Made by a program: the position numbers and the translations under genes. DNA of 64,000 nt from Polaribacter marinus (GTDB taxonomy: Bacteria; Bacteroidota; Bacteroidia; Flavobacteriales; Flavobacteriaceae), in NCBI RefSeq assembly GCF_022662535.1, contig NZ_JAKQYM010000002.1:186001-250000 (forward strand). The letters run 5' to 3'. Positions 9,206-17,835 of this stretch are shown piece after piece (the first letter of the stretch is position 1; every line of letters begins with the position of its first letter). A model generated the notes under the pieces. It did no database searches, had not been told where the DNA came from, and saw only the letters and a list, made by a program, of their open reading frames with translations.

Positions 9206-10204
9206 ATGACAAGAAATCAAGGTATTACAAATACAATTTTAGAACTAGTTGGTGAAACTCCATTAGTTAAACTTCACAAAATAACAAAAAATTTACAAGG
9301 TTCTTATTACGCTAAATTAGAAGCATTTAATCCAGGGCACTCTGCAAAAGATAGAATTGCTTTGCATATTGTAGAAAACGCAGAAAAAAGAGGAATTCTA
9401 AAAAAAGGTGCTACTATTGTAGAAACTACTTCTGGAAATACCGGGTTTTCTTTGGCAATGATCAGTATTGTAAAAGGATACAAATGTATATTAGCAGTTA
9501 GTGATAAATCATCGCAAGATAAAATAGATATGTTAAAATCGATGGGTGCAGAAGTGCATGTTTGTCCTGCAAACGTTGCCCCAGAAGATCCAAGATCTTA
9601 TTATGAAGTAGCAAAAGCTATTCATAAAAAAACACCTAACTCTGTATATATCAACCAATATTTTAATGAATTAAATATTGAAGCTCATTACAAAACAACT
9701 GGGCCAGAAATATGGAAACAATCCCAAGGTAAAATAACACATTTAGTTGTAGCAAGTGGAACAGGAGGAACCATTTCAGGAACAGGAAAGTATTTAAAAG
9801 AACAGAATCCAAATATTAAAGTTTTAGGAGTAGATGCTGTGGGCTCTGTACTAAAAAAGTATCACGAAACAGGAAAATTAGACCTTAACGAAGTAAAGCC
9901 TTATAAAATAGAAGGTTTGGGGAAAAATTTAATTCCTACTGCAACCGACTTTAACGTGATTGATGTTTACGAAAAAGTATCGGATAAAGAGGCAGCTTTT
10001 GCGGCAAGAGAAATTGTAAAGGCAGAAGGGATTTTTCCAGGATATACCTCCGGAGCAGTATTACAAGCTACCAAACAGTATGCTTCTTTAAATATGTTTT
10101 CTAAAGATAGTTTTGTTGTTTTAATTTTTCCAGATCACGGTTCTCGTTACATGAATAAAATTTATAGTGATGTTTGGATGAAAGAACAAGGCTTTATAGA
10201 ATAG
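9206..10204 (+). CDS. Cysteine-synthase-family PLP enzyme, probable cysteate synthase of sulfonolipid synthesis
   Basis: A fold-type II PLP enzyme of 332 residues. It shows GETPLVKL near the N-terminus, the PLP lysine in HSAKDRI, the substrate loop TSGNTGFS and the phosphate-binding [10 protein letters not shown]. On family alone it would be a cysteine synthase or cystathionine beta-synthase-like enzyme. It lies 76 bases before an alpha-oxoamine synthase. In Flavobacterium johnsoniae and Chryseobacterium a gene of this type paired with such an enzyme makes cysteate for capnine and other sulfonolipids. I favour that role, but plain O-acetylserine sulfhydrylase activity remains possible. Confidence 0.75.
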   Translation: MTRNQGITNTILELVGETPLVKLHKITKNLQGSYYAKLEAFNPGHSAKDRIALHIVENAEKRGILKKGATIVETTSGNTGFSLAMISIVKGYKCILAVSDKSSQDKIDMLKSMGAEVHVCPANVAPEDPRSYYEVAKAIHKKTPNSVYINQYFNELNIEAHYKTTGPEIWKQSQGKITHLVVASGTGGTISGTGKYLKEQNPNIKVLGVDAVGSVLKKYHETGKLDLNEVKPYKIEGLGKNLIPTATDFNVIDVYEKVSDKEAAFAAREIVKAEGIFPGYTSGAVLQATKQYASLNMFSKDSFVVLIFPDHGSRYMNKIYSDVWMKEQGFIE

Positions 10205-10280
10205 CATTGTAATCTTCAAAATTTGATATACTGCAAAAAAAGCGGTTTATTTGCAATTCGTAAAAAATAAAACAAAGAAC

Positions 10281-11528
10281 ATGACGAAAGATTTATTTGA
10301 AAGAATAAAAGGAGATAAAGGGCCTTTAGGAAAATGGGCAGAAAAAGCAGAAGGATATTATGTTTTTCCTAAATTAGAAGGACCAATCTCTAATAGAATG
10401 TCTTTCAATGGAAAGAAAGTAGTTACTTGGAGTATTAATGATTACTTAGGTTTGGCAAATCATCCAGAAGTATTAAAAGCAGATGGAGCTGCGGCAACAG
10501 AACATGGAATGGCTTACCCAATGGGAGCTAGAATGATGTCTGGTCATACTCCATATCACGAACAATTAGAGCGCGAATGTGCAGAATTTGTAGAAAAAGA
10601 TGCTGCTTACTTAGTTAATTTCGGATATCAAGGGATGGTGTCTGCTATAGATGCGTTAGTTACTAAAAATGATATTATTGTCTATGATATGGACACACAT
10701 GCTTGTATTATAGATGGTGTTCGTTTGCATGCTGGGAAACGTTTTGTATATCGTCATAACGATATGGATAGTTTTGAAAAAAACATCAAACGTGCTCAAA
10801 AAATGGCAGAAAAAACAGGTGGAGGAATTTTAGTAATTTCTGAAGGAGTTTTTGGAATGCGTGGAGAGCAAGGTCGTTTAAAAGAAATCATTTCCTTTAA
10901 AAAAGATTACAATTTTAGATTGTTAGTTGATGATGCACATGGTTTTGGTACCTTAGGAAAAGATGGAAAAGGAACTGGTGTAGAGCAAGGAGTACAAGAT
11001 GAAATAGATATTTATTTTGCAACATTTGCAAAATCTATGGCAGGTATTGGTGCTTTCTTTGCTGCAGATAAAGATATTATTCAGTATTTACAATATAATA
11101 TGCGTTCTCAAATGTTTGCAAAATCTTTGCCAATGGCAATGGTAAAAGGAGCATTAAAACGTTTAGATATGTTGCGTACAATGCCAGAATTAAAAGAAAA
11201 ATTATGGATCAATACCAATGCTTTACAATCTGGGTTGCGTAATGCTGGTTTTGATTTAGGAACTACACAAACTTGTATTACACCGGTATATTTAAAAGGA
11301 GATATTCCAGAAGCTATGGCTATGGTAAATGATTTAAGAGAAAATCATGGTATTTTTTGTTCTATAGTTGTGTATCCTGTAATTCCAAAAGGATTAATTA
11401 TTTTAAGATTAATACCTACAACAACCCATACACAAGAAGATATAGATGAAACCATTACTGCATTTTCTGCTATAAGAAAATTGTTAGAAAATGGAACTTA
11501 TAAAAAAATTGCAGCTTCAATGATGTAA
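10281..11528 (+). CDS. Alpha-oxoamine synthase, probable cysteate--fatty acyl transferase (capnine synthesis)
   Basis: A PLP enzyme of the glycine C-acetyltransferase, serine palmitoyltransferase and AONS family (415 residues). It condenses an amino acid with an acyl thioester and releases CO2. Visible are NDYLGLANHPEV, the VDDAHGFGTLG motif and the PLP lysine in TFAKSMAG. The open frame begins at 10251, but a -7-like box lies at about 10246 and the conserved start MTKDLFERI is at 10281, so I use 10281. The upstream cysteine-synthase-like gene suggests that cysteate is the substrate, giving the capnine backbone of gliding flavobacteria. Serine palmitoyltransferase is the main alternative. Confidence 0.8.
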   Translation: MTKDLFERIKGDKGPLGKWAEKAEGYYVFPKLEGPISNRMSFNGKKVVTWSINDYLGLANHPEVLKADGAAATEHGMAYPMGARMMSGHTPYHEQLERECAEFVEKDAAYLVNFGYQGMVSAIDALVTKNDIIVYDMDTHACIIDGVRLHAGKRFVYRHNDMDSFEKNIKRAQKMAEKTGGGILVISEGVFGMRGEQGRLKEIISFKKDYNFRLLVDDAHGFGTLGKDGKGTGVEQGVQDEIDIYFATFAKSMAGIGAFFAADKDIIQYLQYNMRSQMFAKSLPMAMVKGALKRLDMLRTMPELKEKLWINTNALQSGLRNAGFDLGTTQTCITPVYLKGDIPEAMAMVNDLRENHGIFCSIVVYPVIPKGLIILRLIPTTTHTQEDIDETITAFSAIRKLLENGTYKKIAASMM

Positions 11529-11552
11529 ATTTTTTAATACTATAGTAATAGT

Positions 11553-11585
11553 AAAAAAAACCTCACAGTACTGTGAGGTTTTTTG
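11553..11585. terminator. Bidirectional intrinsic terminator
   Basis: A perfect 12-bp inverted repeat (AAAACCTCACAG / CTGTGAGGTTTT) around a TA centre has A and T runs outside. It lies between the convergent oxoamine synthase and patatin genes. Confidence 0.88.
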
Positions 11586-11596
11586 TGTTTAAAAGG

Positions 11597-12364
11597 TTAG
11601 TTAAAGAAAAGTTCTTTTTTATCTTCTAATATTTTTTTTGTGGTAATATATCCTAGATTAAAAATTGCATCAATACTATTCATCTCAAAAGTTCCATATT
11701 TATTTAATTCTTCTGGTGAAATAATCAAATCACAAGCAGGAAATTTTAACATAGATTCTGATGCTACTTTAATTTTATAGGCTCTTTCTACAACACTATA
11801 AGAGTGTTTCAAATCTTTAATACTAATTTTTTTTAAGAAATTAACATATACACCTATGATTTTATCACATTCCTTTTGTAGTGGTTCTACAGGAAAATTA
11901 TTTAAAGTTCCTCCATCTATATAGAATTTTCCATTTATTTCAGTTGGTGTAAAAACACCTGGGAATGAAGCCGAAGCAATAATAGGTTTGATAAGTTGTC
12001 CTTTACTAAATATTTTTAAAGATCCATCAATCACATTTGCGGCGGTTATGAATAAAGGCTTTTTTAAAGCAGAAAAATCATCAATTGGAAGATATTTTTT
12101 AAGATCATCATAAAACTTTTCCGAATTTATAAACCCTGGTTTGTTGCGTGCATATCTGCTTGTTTGAAATATTGATATGGTTTTAAAGAAATTCAACATT
12201 TCGGACCAATCTACACCAGCGGCGTATAAAGCTCCAATAATAGCTCCTGCACTTGTTCCCGAGATATGTGTTGGAGTAATGTTATATTCTTCTAATGCTT
12301 TTATAACTCCTATATGTGCTGCGCCTCGTGCACCACCTCCGGAAAGGACTAAACCTATATTCAT
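11597..12364 (-). CDS. Patatin-like phospholipase (RssA/YchK type)
   Basis: A 255-residue serine lipid hydrolase of the bacterial patatin group. Visible are the oxyanion-hole glycines LSGGGARGAAHIG (8-19), the nucleophile GTSAG (36-40) and the catalytic aspartate in FYIDGGTLNNFPV, so both members of the Ser-Asp dyad are present. There is no signal peptide, so it is probably cytoplasmic or membrane-associated. The cardiolipin synthase gene lies 73 bases upstream on the same strand, which suggests a role in phospholipid turnover. The substrate is unknown. Confidence 0.88.
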   Translation of the reverse strand: MNIGLVLSGGGARGAAHIGVIKALEEYNITPTHISGTSAGAIIGALYAAGVDWSEMLNFFKTISIFQTSRYARNKPGFINSEKFYDDLKKYLPIDDFSALKKPLFITAANVIDGSLKIFSKGQLIKPIIASASFPGVFTPTEINGKFYIDGGTLNNFPVEPLQKECDKIIGVYVNFLKKISIKDLKHSYSVVERAYKIKVASESMLKFPACDLIISPEELNKYGTFEMNSIDAIFNLGYITTKKILEDKKELFFN

Positions 12365-12437
12365 GTTTAAGTTAATTTAGTTTACATTACAAATGTAGTA
12401 AGATGATTACAAATAATTTATGATTATAAATTGTTAC

Positions 12438-13874
12438 TTATAAAACAGGACTAAATATTTTTGCAATACCTTCTTTTAGACGATCTGTTTTTGGTCTTTT
12501 AAGATATTTTTGATAATTTATTTCGCTACTTTTTGCACAATCTATTAAAAAATCTTGTTTTAATTCTGTACTTATTTTACTATCGTAAATAAGGGCATTT
12601 ACTTCGTAGTTTTGTTCAAAACTTCGAATGTCTAAATTAGCAGTTCCAATAGAAGTTAGAGCATCATCAGAAACAATTACTTTACTGTGTAAAAAACCAT
12701 CTGGATATAAAAAAATTTTAACTCCGGCTTCTAACAAACCTTCAAAATAAGATTGTACATTCCATTTCACTAAAAAACTGTCTGAATTTGTAGATAAGAG
12801 CAAACGAACATCTACACCACTCATGGCTGTAACTTGAAGTGCTTCTAGTATAGCTTCTCCAGGAATAATATAAGGATTGGTTATATAAACGTATTTTTTT
12901 GCACTATTAATTATTGAAAAGTAAAGTTGCTGAACAGAAGAGAAATCAGAATCTGGACCACTTGCAACAATTTGAGCTATAGATTTACCTACTGTTAAAT
13001 GTTTTATGATGTATTTAGGATTTAGTAAATGGTTTGTGCTGCTCGCAAAACTCCAATCTATTGCAAAAACAGCTTGTAAATTATTTACTATAGGACCTTT
13101 TAATTGTAAATGCATGTCATACCAGTTTCCTAGAATAGGATCTCCGGTTATATATTTATCAGAGACGTTAATACCTCCAGTAAACCCTGTAATTCCATCT
13201 ACAATAATAATTTTTCTATGGTTTCTATAATTAATTGAAGAAAGTAGCTTACCTAGTTTCATAGGTAAAAAACTATAAACTTCTATCCCTTCTGATTTAA
13301 GACTGTTTATGTAAGTATTGCTTAATGCTCTACTACCTAAAGCATCGTAAAGAAAACGAACTTCAACACCCGCTTTTGCTTTTTGTATTAAAATGGATTT
13401 GAATTTTTCTGCTAAATCACCTTCTTCAAAAATATAATATTGAATATGAATGAATTTTTCGGCTTCTTCTAAAGATTTCAAAATAGCTTTAAAGGTTGCT
13501 TTTCCATTTTTTAATGGTAATAATTCGTTTCCATTTGTTGGTGGGAACTTAGATCCTTTTGTTATTAGTTTTACAATTTTTATATGCGTTTTAATAGAGG
13601 CAAGAGTAGAGGTGTTTTTATTATTGCTTAAAGAATTGTAAGAGTTGTCATTTTTTGCATAATACTGTAAGATTTCTTTGTTTTTTTTGCTAGTATAAAA
13701 TTTATTTTTTCTTCTATTGCGTCCAAGAACAAAATAAAAAAGCATGCCTCCAACAGGTACTGTAAAAATAGCTAATAGCCATGCCAAAGTTTTTGTGGGT
13801 CTAATACCATAAATTAACAACCTAATTGTTATAGCAAAAGCCAAAGTAAAATACAGAATAAGTGCTATAGTCAT
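12438..13874 (-). CDS. cls: Cardiolipin synthase (phospholipase D family)
   Basis: An inner-membrane enzyme that joins two phosphatidylglycerols (or PG and PE) to cardiolipin. Two N-terminal membrane segments (about residues 3-20 and 31-50) are followed by two PLD domains with complete HKD motifs: NHRKIIIVDG...GG in the first and LHSKVIVSDD...GTANLD in the second. The length of 478 residues is normal for bacterial Cls. The start overlaps the stop of the upstream DUF6134 gene by 4 bases, so the two are translationally coupled. Confidence 0.93.
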   Translation of the reverse strand: MTIALILYFTLAFAITIRLLIYGIRPTKTLAWLLAIFTVPVGGMLFYFVLGRNRRKNKFYTSKKNKEILQYYAKNDNSYNSLSNNKNTSTLASIKTHIKIVKLITKGSKFPPTNGNELLPLKNGKATFKAILKSLEEAEKFIHIQYYIFEEGDLAEKFKSILIQKAKAGVEVRFLYDALGSRALSNTYINSLKSEGIEVYSFLPMKLGKLLSSINYRNHRKIIIVDGITGFTGGINVSDKYITGDPILGNWYDMHLQLKGPIVNNLQAVFAIDWSFASSTNHLLNPKYIIKHLTVGKSIAQIVASGPDSDFSSVQQLYFSIINSAKKYVYITNPYIIPGEAILEALQVTAMSGVDVRLLLSTNSDSFLVKWNVQSYFEGLLEAGVKIFLYPDGFLHSKVIVSDDALTSIGTANLDIRSFEQNYEVNALIYDSKISTELKQDFLIDCAKSSEINYQKYLKRPKTDRLKEGIAKIFSPVL

Positions 13875-14476
13875 GGTTTAATTGTTTGCTTTTTAATGAT
13901 TTTAAAATGAATAAGGCCTCCGTTTATATCAGCTTTTTTTAGAAGTCCATTTTCATAATAGTATAAGTTTTGGTTGCCTTTAGGGTTTACTTTTTTATAA
14001 ATATGATTTCCCATGGCTATTATGGAATTGAATTTTCCGTTTTGTTCAGAAAAACACTTGCTAATATTTCTAGGTTCTTTAAAATATAATTGAATAGTAG
14101 AGTAGGTGATGGTATCCTTTATGCTGTTTTCTTTATTTCTATTTTTTATAACTTGATAGCTATTTTTATTCCATTTGGTAACTGTTTTAGTATGCAATTT
14201 TTCATTAACTGTAATACTGACATTAGATGATGTTAAGAAATTAGTATTAAAAGTAACATCGTATTTATAATTGACTTCAATATCTTTTATAATTCTAGTA
14301 TTAATAGTGGTAGAACTTTTATAATACGTTTTAGCGTTATTGTTAATTTTAGTTGCTTCTAGAATTCCTATTACTTTGTTTCTGTGGATAATATCAAATA
14401 TTAATTTTTCTTGAGAAGTTTGGATAGTATTTCCTAAGTTTATAAAATACAGGTAGAATATTAAAATTCGTATCAT
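13871..14476 (-). CDS. DUF6134-like exported protein
   Basis: A 201-residue protein with a hydrophobic N-terminus (about residues 2-15) that looks like a signal peptide without a clear lipobox. The mature part is beta-rich and lysine- and asparagine-rich, and resembles the DUF6134 proteins of flavobacteria, of unknown function. I start it at the ATG at 14476 rather than the TTG four codons earlier. Its stop overlaps the cls start by 4 bases, so it is the first gene of a cls transcript and may help with envelope lipids. The family call is moderate. Confidence 0.65.
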   Translation of the reverse strand: MIRILIFYLYFINLGNTIQTSQEKLIFDIIHRNKVIGILEATKINNNAKTYYKSSTTINTRIIKDIEVNYKYDVTFNTNFLTSSNVSITVNEKLHTKTVTKWNKNSYQVIKNRNKENSIKDTITYSTIQLYFKEPRNISKCFSEQNGKFNSIIAMGNHIYKKVNPKGNQNLYYYENGLLKKADINGGLIHFKIIKKQTIKP

Positions 14477-14757
14477 AAAATAGTACAATGAATTTGTTAC
14501 AAATTACAATTTTAAAAGAGAATAAAACAGATTTACATCAGCTTTAATACTTACGTTTATTTTACTTAAAAGAATAAAAGTACTAAAAAGTTAACAAGCA
14601 ATTAATTTATAAATAAGGAAACAATTATAAAAGTTAATTGAATCGTATTTAACAAATAATATTAAGTATAAATGAAGGTTGTAATAGATTATACCTCTGA
14701 TTCAGTTTATTTTAATTAAATTTAAAAAATCTTACTAATCAATATCAAAAATAATAA

Positions 14758-15753
14758 ATGACATCTTATTCTATAAGTGAAATAAATAATATTCTAAAAG
14801 GAGAACTAATTGGTGATACAGATCAAACAATTATAGGGCCTGAAGAAATACAAAAAGCAAATGCGAATCAGATAACCTTTATTGGAAGTAAAAAATACAC
14901 TAAATATTGGGAGGATTCTAAAGCGTGTGCAGCTCTTGTAAGTAAGGATGTTGAAATTTTACCTGGAGATAATCGTGTTTTTATTAAAGTAAAAAATGTA
15001 GATTTAGCGATGGCAAAGGTACTAGAACTATTTACATTAATGCCTCCAGTTTTTGAAACAGAGATACACCCAACAGCTGTTATACACAAAACAGCTAAAA
15101 TTGGGAAAGGTTCTAAAATTGGTGCGAACTGCTATTTGGGGAAAGATGTTGAATTAGGGAAGAATGTAGTGTTGTACCCTAATGTTTGTGTGTTTGATGA
15201 AACTTGTATCGGTGATAATACGATTGTTTGGTCTGGTACTGTTATACGCGAACGTTGTATTATAGGTAGTAATTGTATTTTTCATACAAATGTAAGTATT
15301 GGAGCAGACGGATTTGGATATAGACCAAGTGAAGATGGTCAGCAATTGGTTAAAATACCCCATATAGGTAATGTAATTATTGGAAATTCTGTTGAAATTG
15401 GAGCAAATTCATGTGTAGATAGAGCAAAATTTAGTTCTACAATTATAGGTGATGGTTGTAAAATTGACAATCTTGTGCAAATAGCACACAATAGTGTTAT
15501 GGGACGATCTTGTATTATGGCAGGGCATAGTGGTCTTGCAGGTTCTGTAACTTTAGAAGATGGAGTTATTATTGGGGGAAGTGCTTCTATAAAAGATCAC
15601 ACAACCATACATTCTGGTGCTACTATCTGTGCAGGTTCTGGAGTTATTGGTGATGTAGAAGCTGGAAAGACTGTTTTGGGTTATCCTGCTCAAGATGCTA
15701 GAGACATGTTAAAACAATGGGCTACTGTTAGAAGGATTGTAAAAAATAAATAA
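14758..15753 (+). CDS. lpxD: UDP-3-O-acylglucosamine N-acyltransferase, LpxD-like
   Basis: Third acylation-stage enzyme of lipid A synthesis, transferring a 3-hydroxyacyl group from ACP to the amine of UDP-3-O-acyl-glucosamine. The 331-residue protein has the N-terminal uridine-binding domain (about 1-100), then a long left-handed hexapeptide helix from residue 101 with IGADGFGYRP, the catalytic histidine in VQIAHN and the AGHSG turn, then a C-terminal helix. It stands alone here rather than in an lpxA/fabZ cluster, so it may be a second LpxD paralogue. A 281-base AT-rich gap precedes it, in which I see no other feature. Confidence 0.9.
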   Translation: MTSYSISEINNILKGELIGDTDQTIIGPEEIQKANANQITFIGSKKYTKYWEDSKACAALVSKDVEILPGDNRVFIKVKNVDLAMAKVLELFTLMPPVFETEIHPTAVIHKTAKIGKGSKIGANCYLGKDVELGKNVVLYPNVCVFDETCIGDNTIVWSGTVIRERCIIGSNCIFHTNVSIGADGFGYRPSEDGQQLVKIPHIGNVIIGNSVEIGANSCVDRAKFSSTIIGDGCKIDNLVQIAHNSVMGRSCIMAGHSGLAGSVTLEDGVIIGGSASIKDHTTIHSGATICAGSGVIGDVEAGKTVLGYPAQDARDMLKQWATVRRIVKNK

Positions 15754-15813
15754 AATTTTATTGATGGATAAACGAATCATCAATTTCAAGCGATACATAT
15801 AAAGTTTTGGTAT

Positions 15814-15844
15814 AAAAAAACCTCATCATTAAATGATGAGGTTT
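15814..15844. terminator. Intrinsic terminator, stronger for the minus strand
   Basis: An inverted repeat AAACCTCATCAT / ATGATGAGGTTT with a TAA loop. The seven-base A run at its left becomes a U run on the minus strand, so it mainly ends the helicase transcript; it may also stop lpxD. Confidence 0.8.
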
Positions 15845-15864
15845 AAACTTATGTTTTATGTAGA

Positions 15865-17688
15865 TTAACTTTCTTTACGTTTTCTTCCAAAACCGCTAGA
15901 TTTTCTATCTCCACCAGAACTTCTATCAGGTCTATCAGAGCTACGTCTGTCAGATCTTCCTCTTCCACTATCACTACTTCTTCTAGATGAAGATGAACCT
16001 TCTGAACTTCTGCGTCTTCCAAAACCACCATCTTTTTTACCAAAAGGTTTTTTACCACCTCTTCGTCCACCACCAGAACGTTCTTTTTTCGTAATTTCTA
16101 CGTTTACAGAGCGTCCATCAAAATCAGGTTGATTGCTAGCAAAAGCGTCTAATGTTTTGTCTTCGTAATTTTTATCAATTTCAAAGAAAGAAAATGTATC
16201 TAAAATATCGATAGCTCCAATTTCTATTTTATCTCCTATGTTTTGATCGTTAATTAAACCAATTAATTTAGCAGGATTTAGACTGTCTTTTCTTCCAATA
16301 TTAATAAAGAAACGAGTCATGTTTTCATTTTCTGTTCTCGCTCTAGAATTGTCTCTAGAAGATAAATCATTTAAATCTTTAGAGTTTTCATAATACTTTA
16401 ACATTGTATTAAATTCTAAAGAAACAAATTTTTTGATTAATTCTTCTCTATCTAAAGATTCTAGTTTTTCATAAATACTAGGTAAAAATTCCTCCATTTC
16501 AGATTCATTTACCTCCGTGTTTTGAACCTTATCAATTAAATTCATTAATTGATTTTGAACAATTTCTTTACCAGAAGGAACTTTACCTTCTAAGAACTTC
16601 TTCTTAATAATTCTTTCTATCTGGCGTAATTTACCTTTTTCTTTTCCATTTACTAACACAATAGAAATTCCTGTATTTCCAGCTCTACCAGTTCTTCCAC
16701 TTCTATGGGTATAGTTTTCTATCTGGTCTGGTAACTTATGGTTTATAACATGTGTTAATTCGGTAACATCCAATCCACGAGCTGCAACATCTGTAGCCAC
16801 TAATATTTGAATGGTTTTTTTACGGAATTTTCCCATAACAGAATCTCTTTGCGCTTGAGATAAATCTCCATGCAAAGCATCTGCACTATAACCGTCTTTT
16901 ATTAAATTATCTGCAACTTCTTGTGTTTCTCTACGAGTTCTACAAAAAATAATTGCATAAATATCAGGATTTAAATCTGCAATTCTTTTTAAAGCAGGGT
17001 AACGAGTTCTTTCTGTAACAGAATAATACTCATGACTTACATTGTCTGAACCAGAATTTTTCTCACCAGAAGTAATTTCTACTGGTTTGGTCATGTAGTT
17101 TCTAGCAATTGCTTCAACCTCTCTTGGAAAAGTTGCAGAAAACAATAAAGTTTGCTTTGTTTCTGGAGTTGCTTCTAAAACCTTATCCAATTCTTCTTTA
17201 AAACCCATGTTTAACATTTCATCAGCTTCGTCTAAGACTAACCATTGAACGTTTCCTAGTTTTAATGCTCTTCTGTTTATTAAATCTACTGTTCTACCAG
17301 GAGTTCCAACTACAATTTGAGAACCTCTTTTTAAAGATCTAATTTGATCTTCCATACTAGAACCACCATAAACGGTAGTTACTTTTACATCTGGTAAGTA
17401 TTTACAAAAGTCTTTGATGTTATTACCAATTTGAACTGCTAGTTCTCTTGTTGGTGATAAAATAATTGCTTGTACGTTTTTACTGTTGGTATCTAATAGT
17501 TCTAATATTGGTAAACTAAAAGCAGCAGTTTTACCTGTACCTGTTTGTGCAAATGCTTTTAAATCGTCTGTTGATGAAATAATTTGCGGAATTGCTTTTT
17601 CTTGAATAACAGTTGGTTTTTCGTAACCTAAATCTGTTAATGCTCTGTTGATAGGTTCTTTTAAACCTAATTCTAAAAATGTTGACAT
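15865..17688 (-). CDS. DEAD-box RNA helicase with DbpA-like RNA-binding domain
   Basis: An ATP-dependent RNA helicase of the CsdA/DeaD type, 607 residues. The helicase core (about 1-370) has the Q motif, AQTGTGKTAAF, DEAD, SAT and HRSGRTGRAG. A dimerisation-like linker follows, then a DbpA-type RNA-binding domain at about 470-550, and finally a low-complexity tail of Arg, Ser and Gly (550-607) that would bind RNA loosely. The role is in ribosome assembly and cold adaptation by family. The leader (about 90 bases) has two small hairpins, as is common for cold-shock helicases. Confidence 0.93.
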   Translation of the reverse strand: MSTFLELGLKEPINRALTDLGYEKPTVIQEKAIPQIISSTDDLKAFAQTGTGKTAAFSLPILELLDTNSKNVQAIILSPTRELAVQIGNNIKDFCKYLPDVKVTTVYGGSSMEDQIRSLKRGSQIVVGTPGRTVDLINRRALKLGNVQWLVLDEADEMLNMGFKEELDKVLEATPETKQTLLFSATFPREVEAIARNYMTKPVEITSGEKNSGSDNVSHEYYSVTERTRYPALKRIADLNPDIYAIIFCRTRRETQEVADNLIKDGYSADALHGDLSQAQRDSVMGKFRKKTIQILVATDVAARGLDVTELTHVINHKLPDQIENYTHRSGRTGRAGNTGISIVLVNGKEKGKLRQIERIIKKKFLEGKVPSGKEIVQNQLMNLIDKVQNTEVNESEMEEFLPSIYEKLESLDREELIKKFVSLEFNTMLKYYENSKDLNDLSSRDNSRARTENENMTRFFINIGRKDSLNPAKLIGLINDQNIGDKIEIGAIDILDTFSFFEIDKNYEDKTLDAFASNQPDFDGRSVNVEITKKERSGGGRRGGKKPFGKKDGGFGRRRSSEGSSSSRRSSDSGRGRSDRRSSDRPDRSSGGDRKSSGFGRKRKES

Positions 17689-17785
17689 TACTGTGTTTTT
17701 GTGGATTCACAGAACGCCCAACCTGCAAACCCGATTATATTTCGACTTAATTTTCTATTGAGGTAACCTCAAAAATAAAACCGTG

Positions 17786-17815
17786 CAAAGGTACAGTAAA
17801 TTAAATAGATAGCAA
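17786..17815 (-). promoter_or_regulatory. Bacteroidetes-type promoter of the helicase gene
   Basis: Read on the minus strand, TTG (17815-17813), 19 bases, then TACCTTTG (17793-17786). This is an excellent match to the TTG/TAnnTTTG consensus. Transcription would start near 17780, giving a leader of about 90 bases with an inverted repeat TTGAG/CTCAA at 17758-17772. Confidence 0.75.
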
Positions 17816-17835
17816 GTTTTATATGAGATTAGTTA

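Noticed and set aside
14672..14719. A 15-residue upstream frame before lpxD
   Set aside because: Frames of this length are expected by chance in an AT-rich 281-base spacer, and there is no start context or conservation to support it.
15849..16073. A 74-codon Val/Glu-rich frame on the minus strand
   Set aside because: It is another frame of the repetitive Arg/Ser/Gly tail of the DEAD-box helicase.
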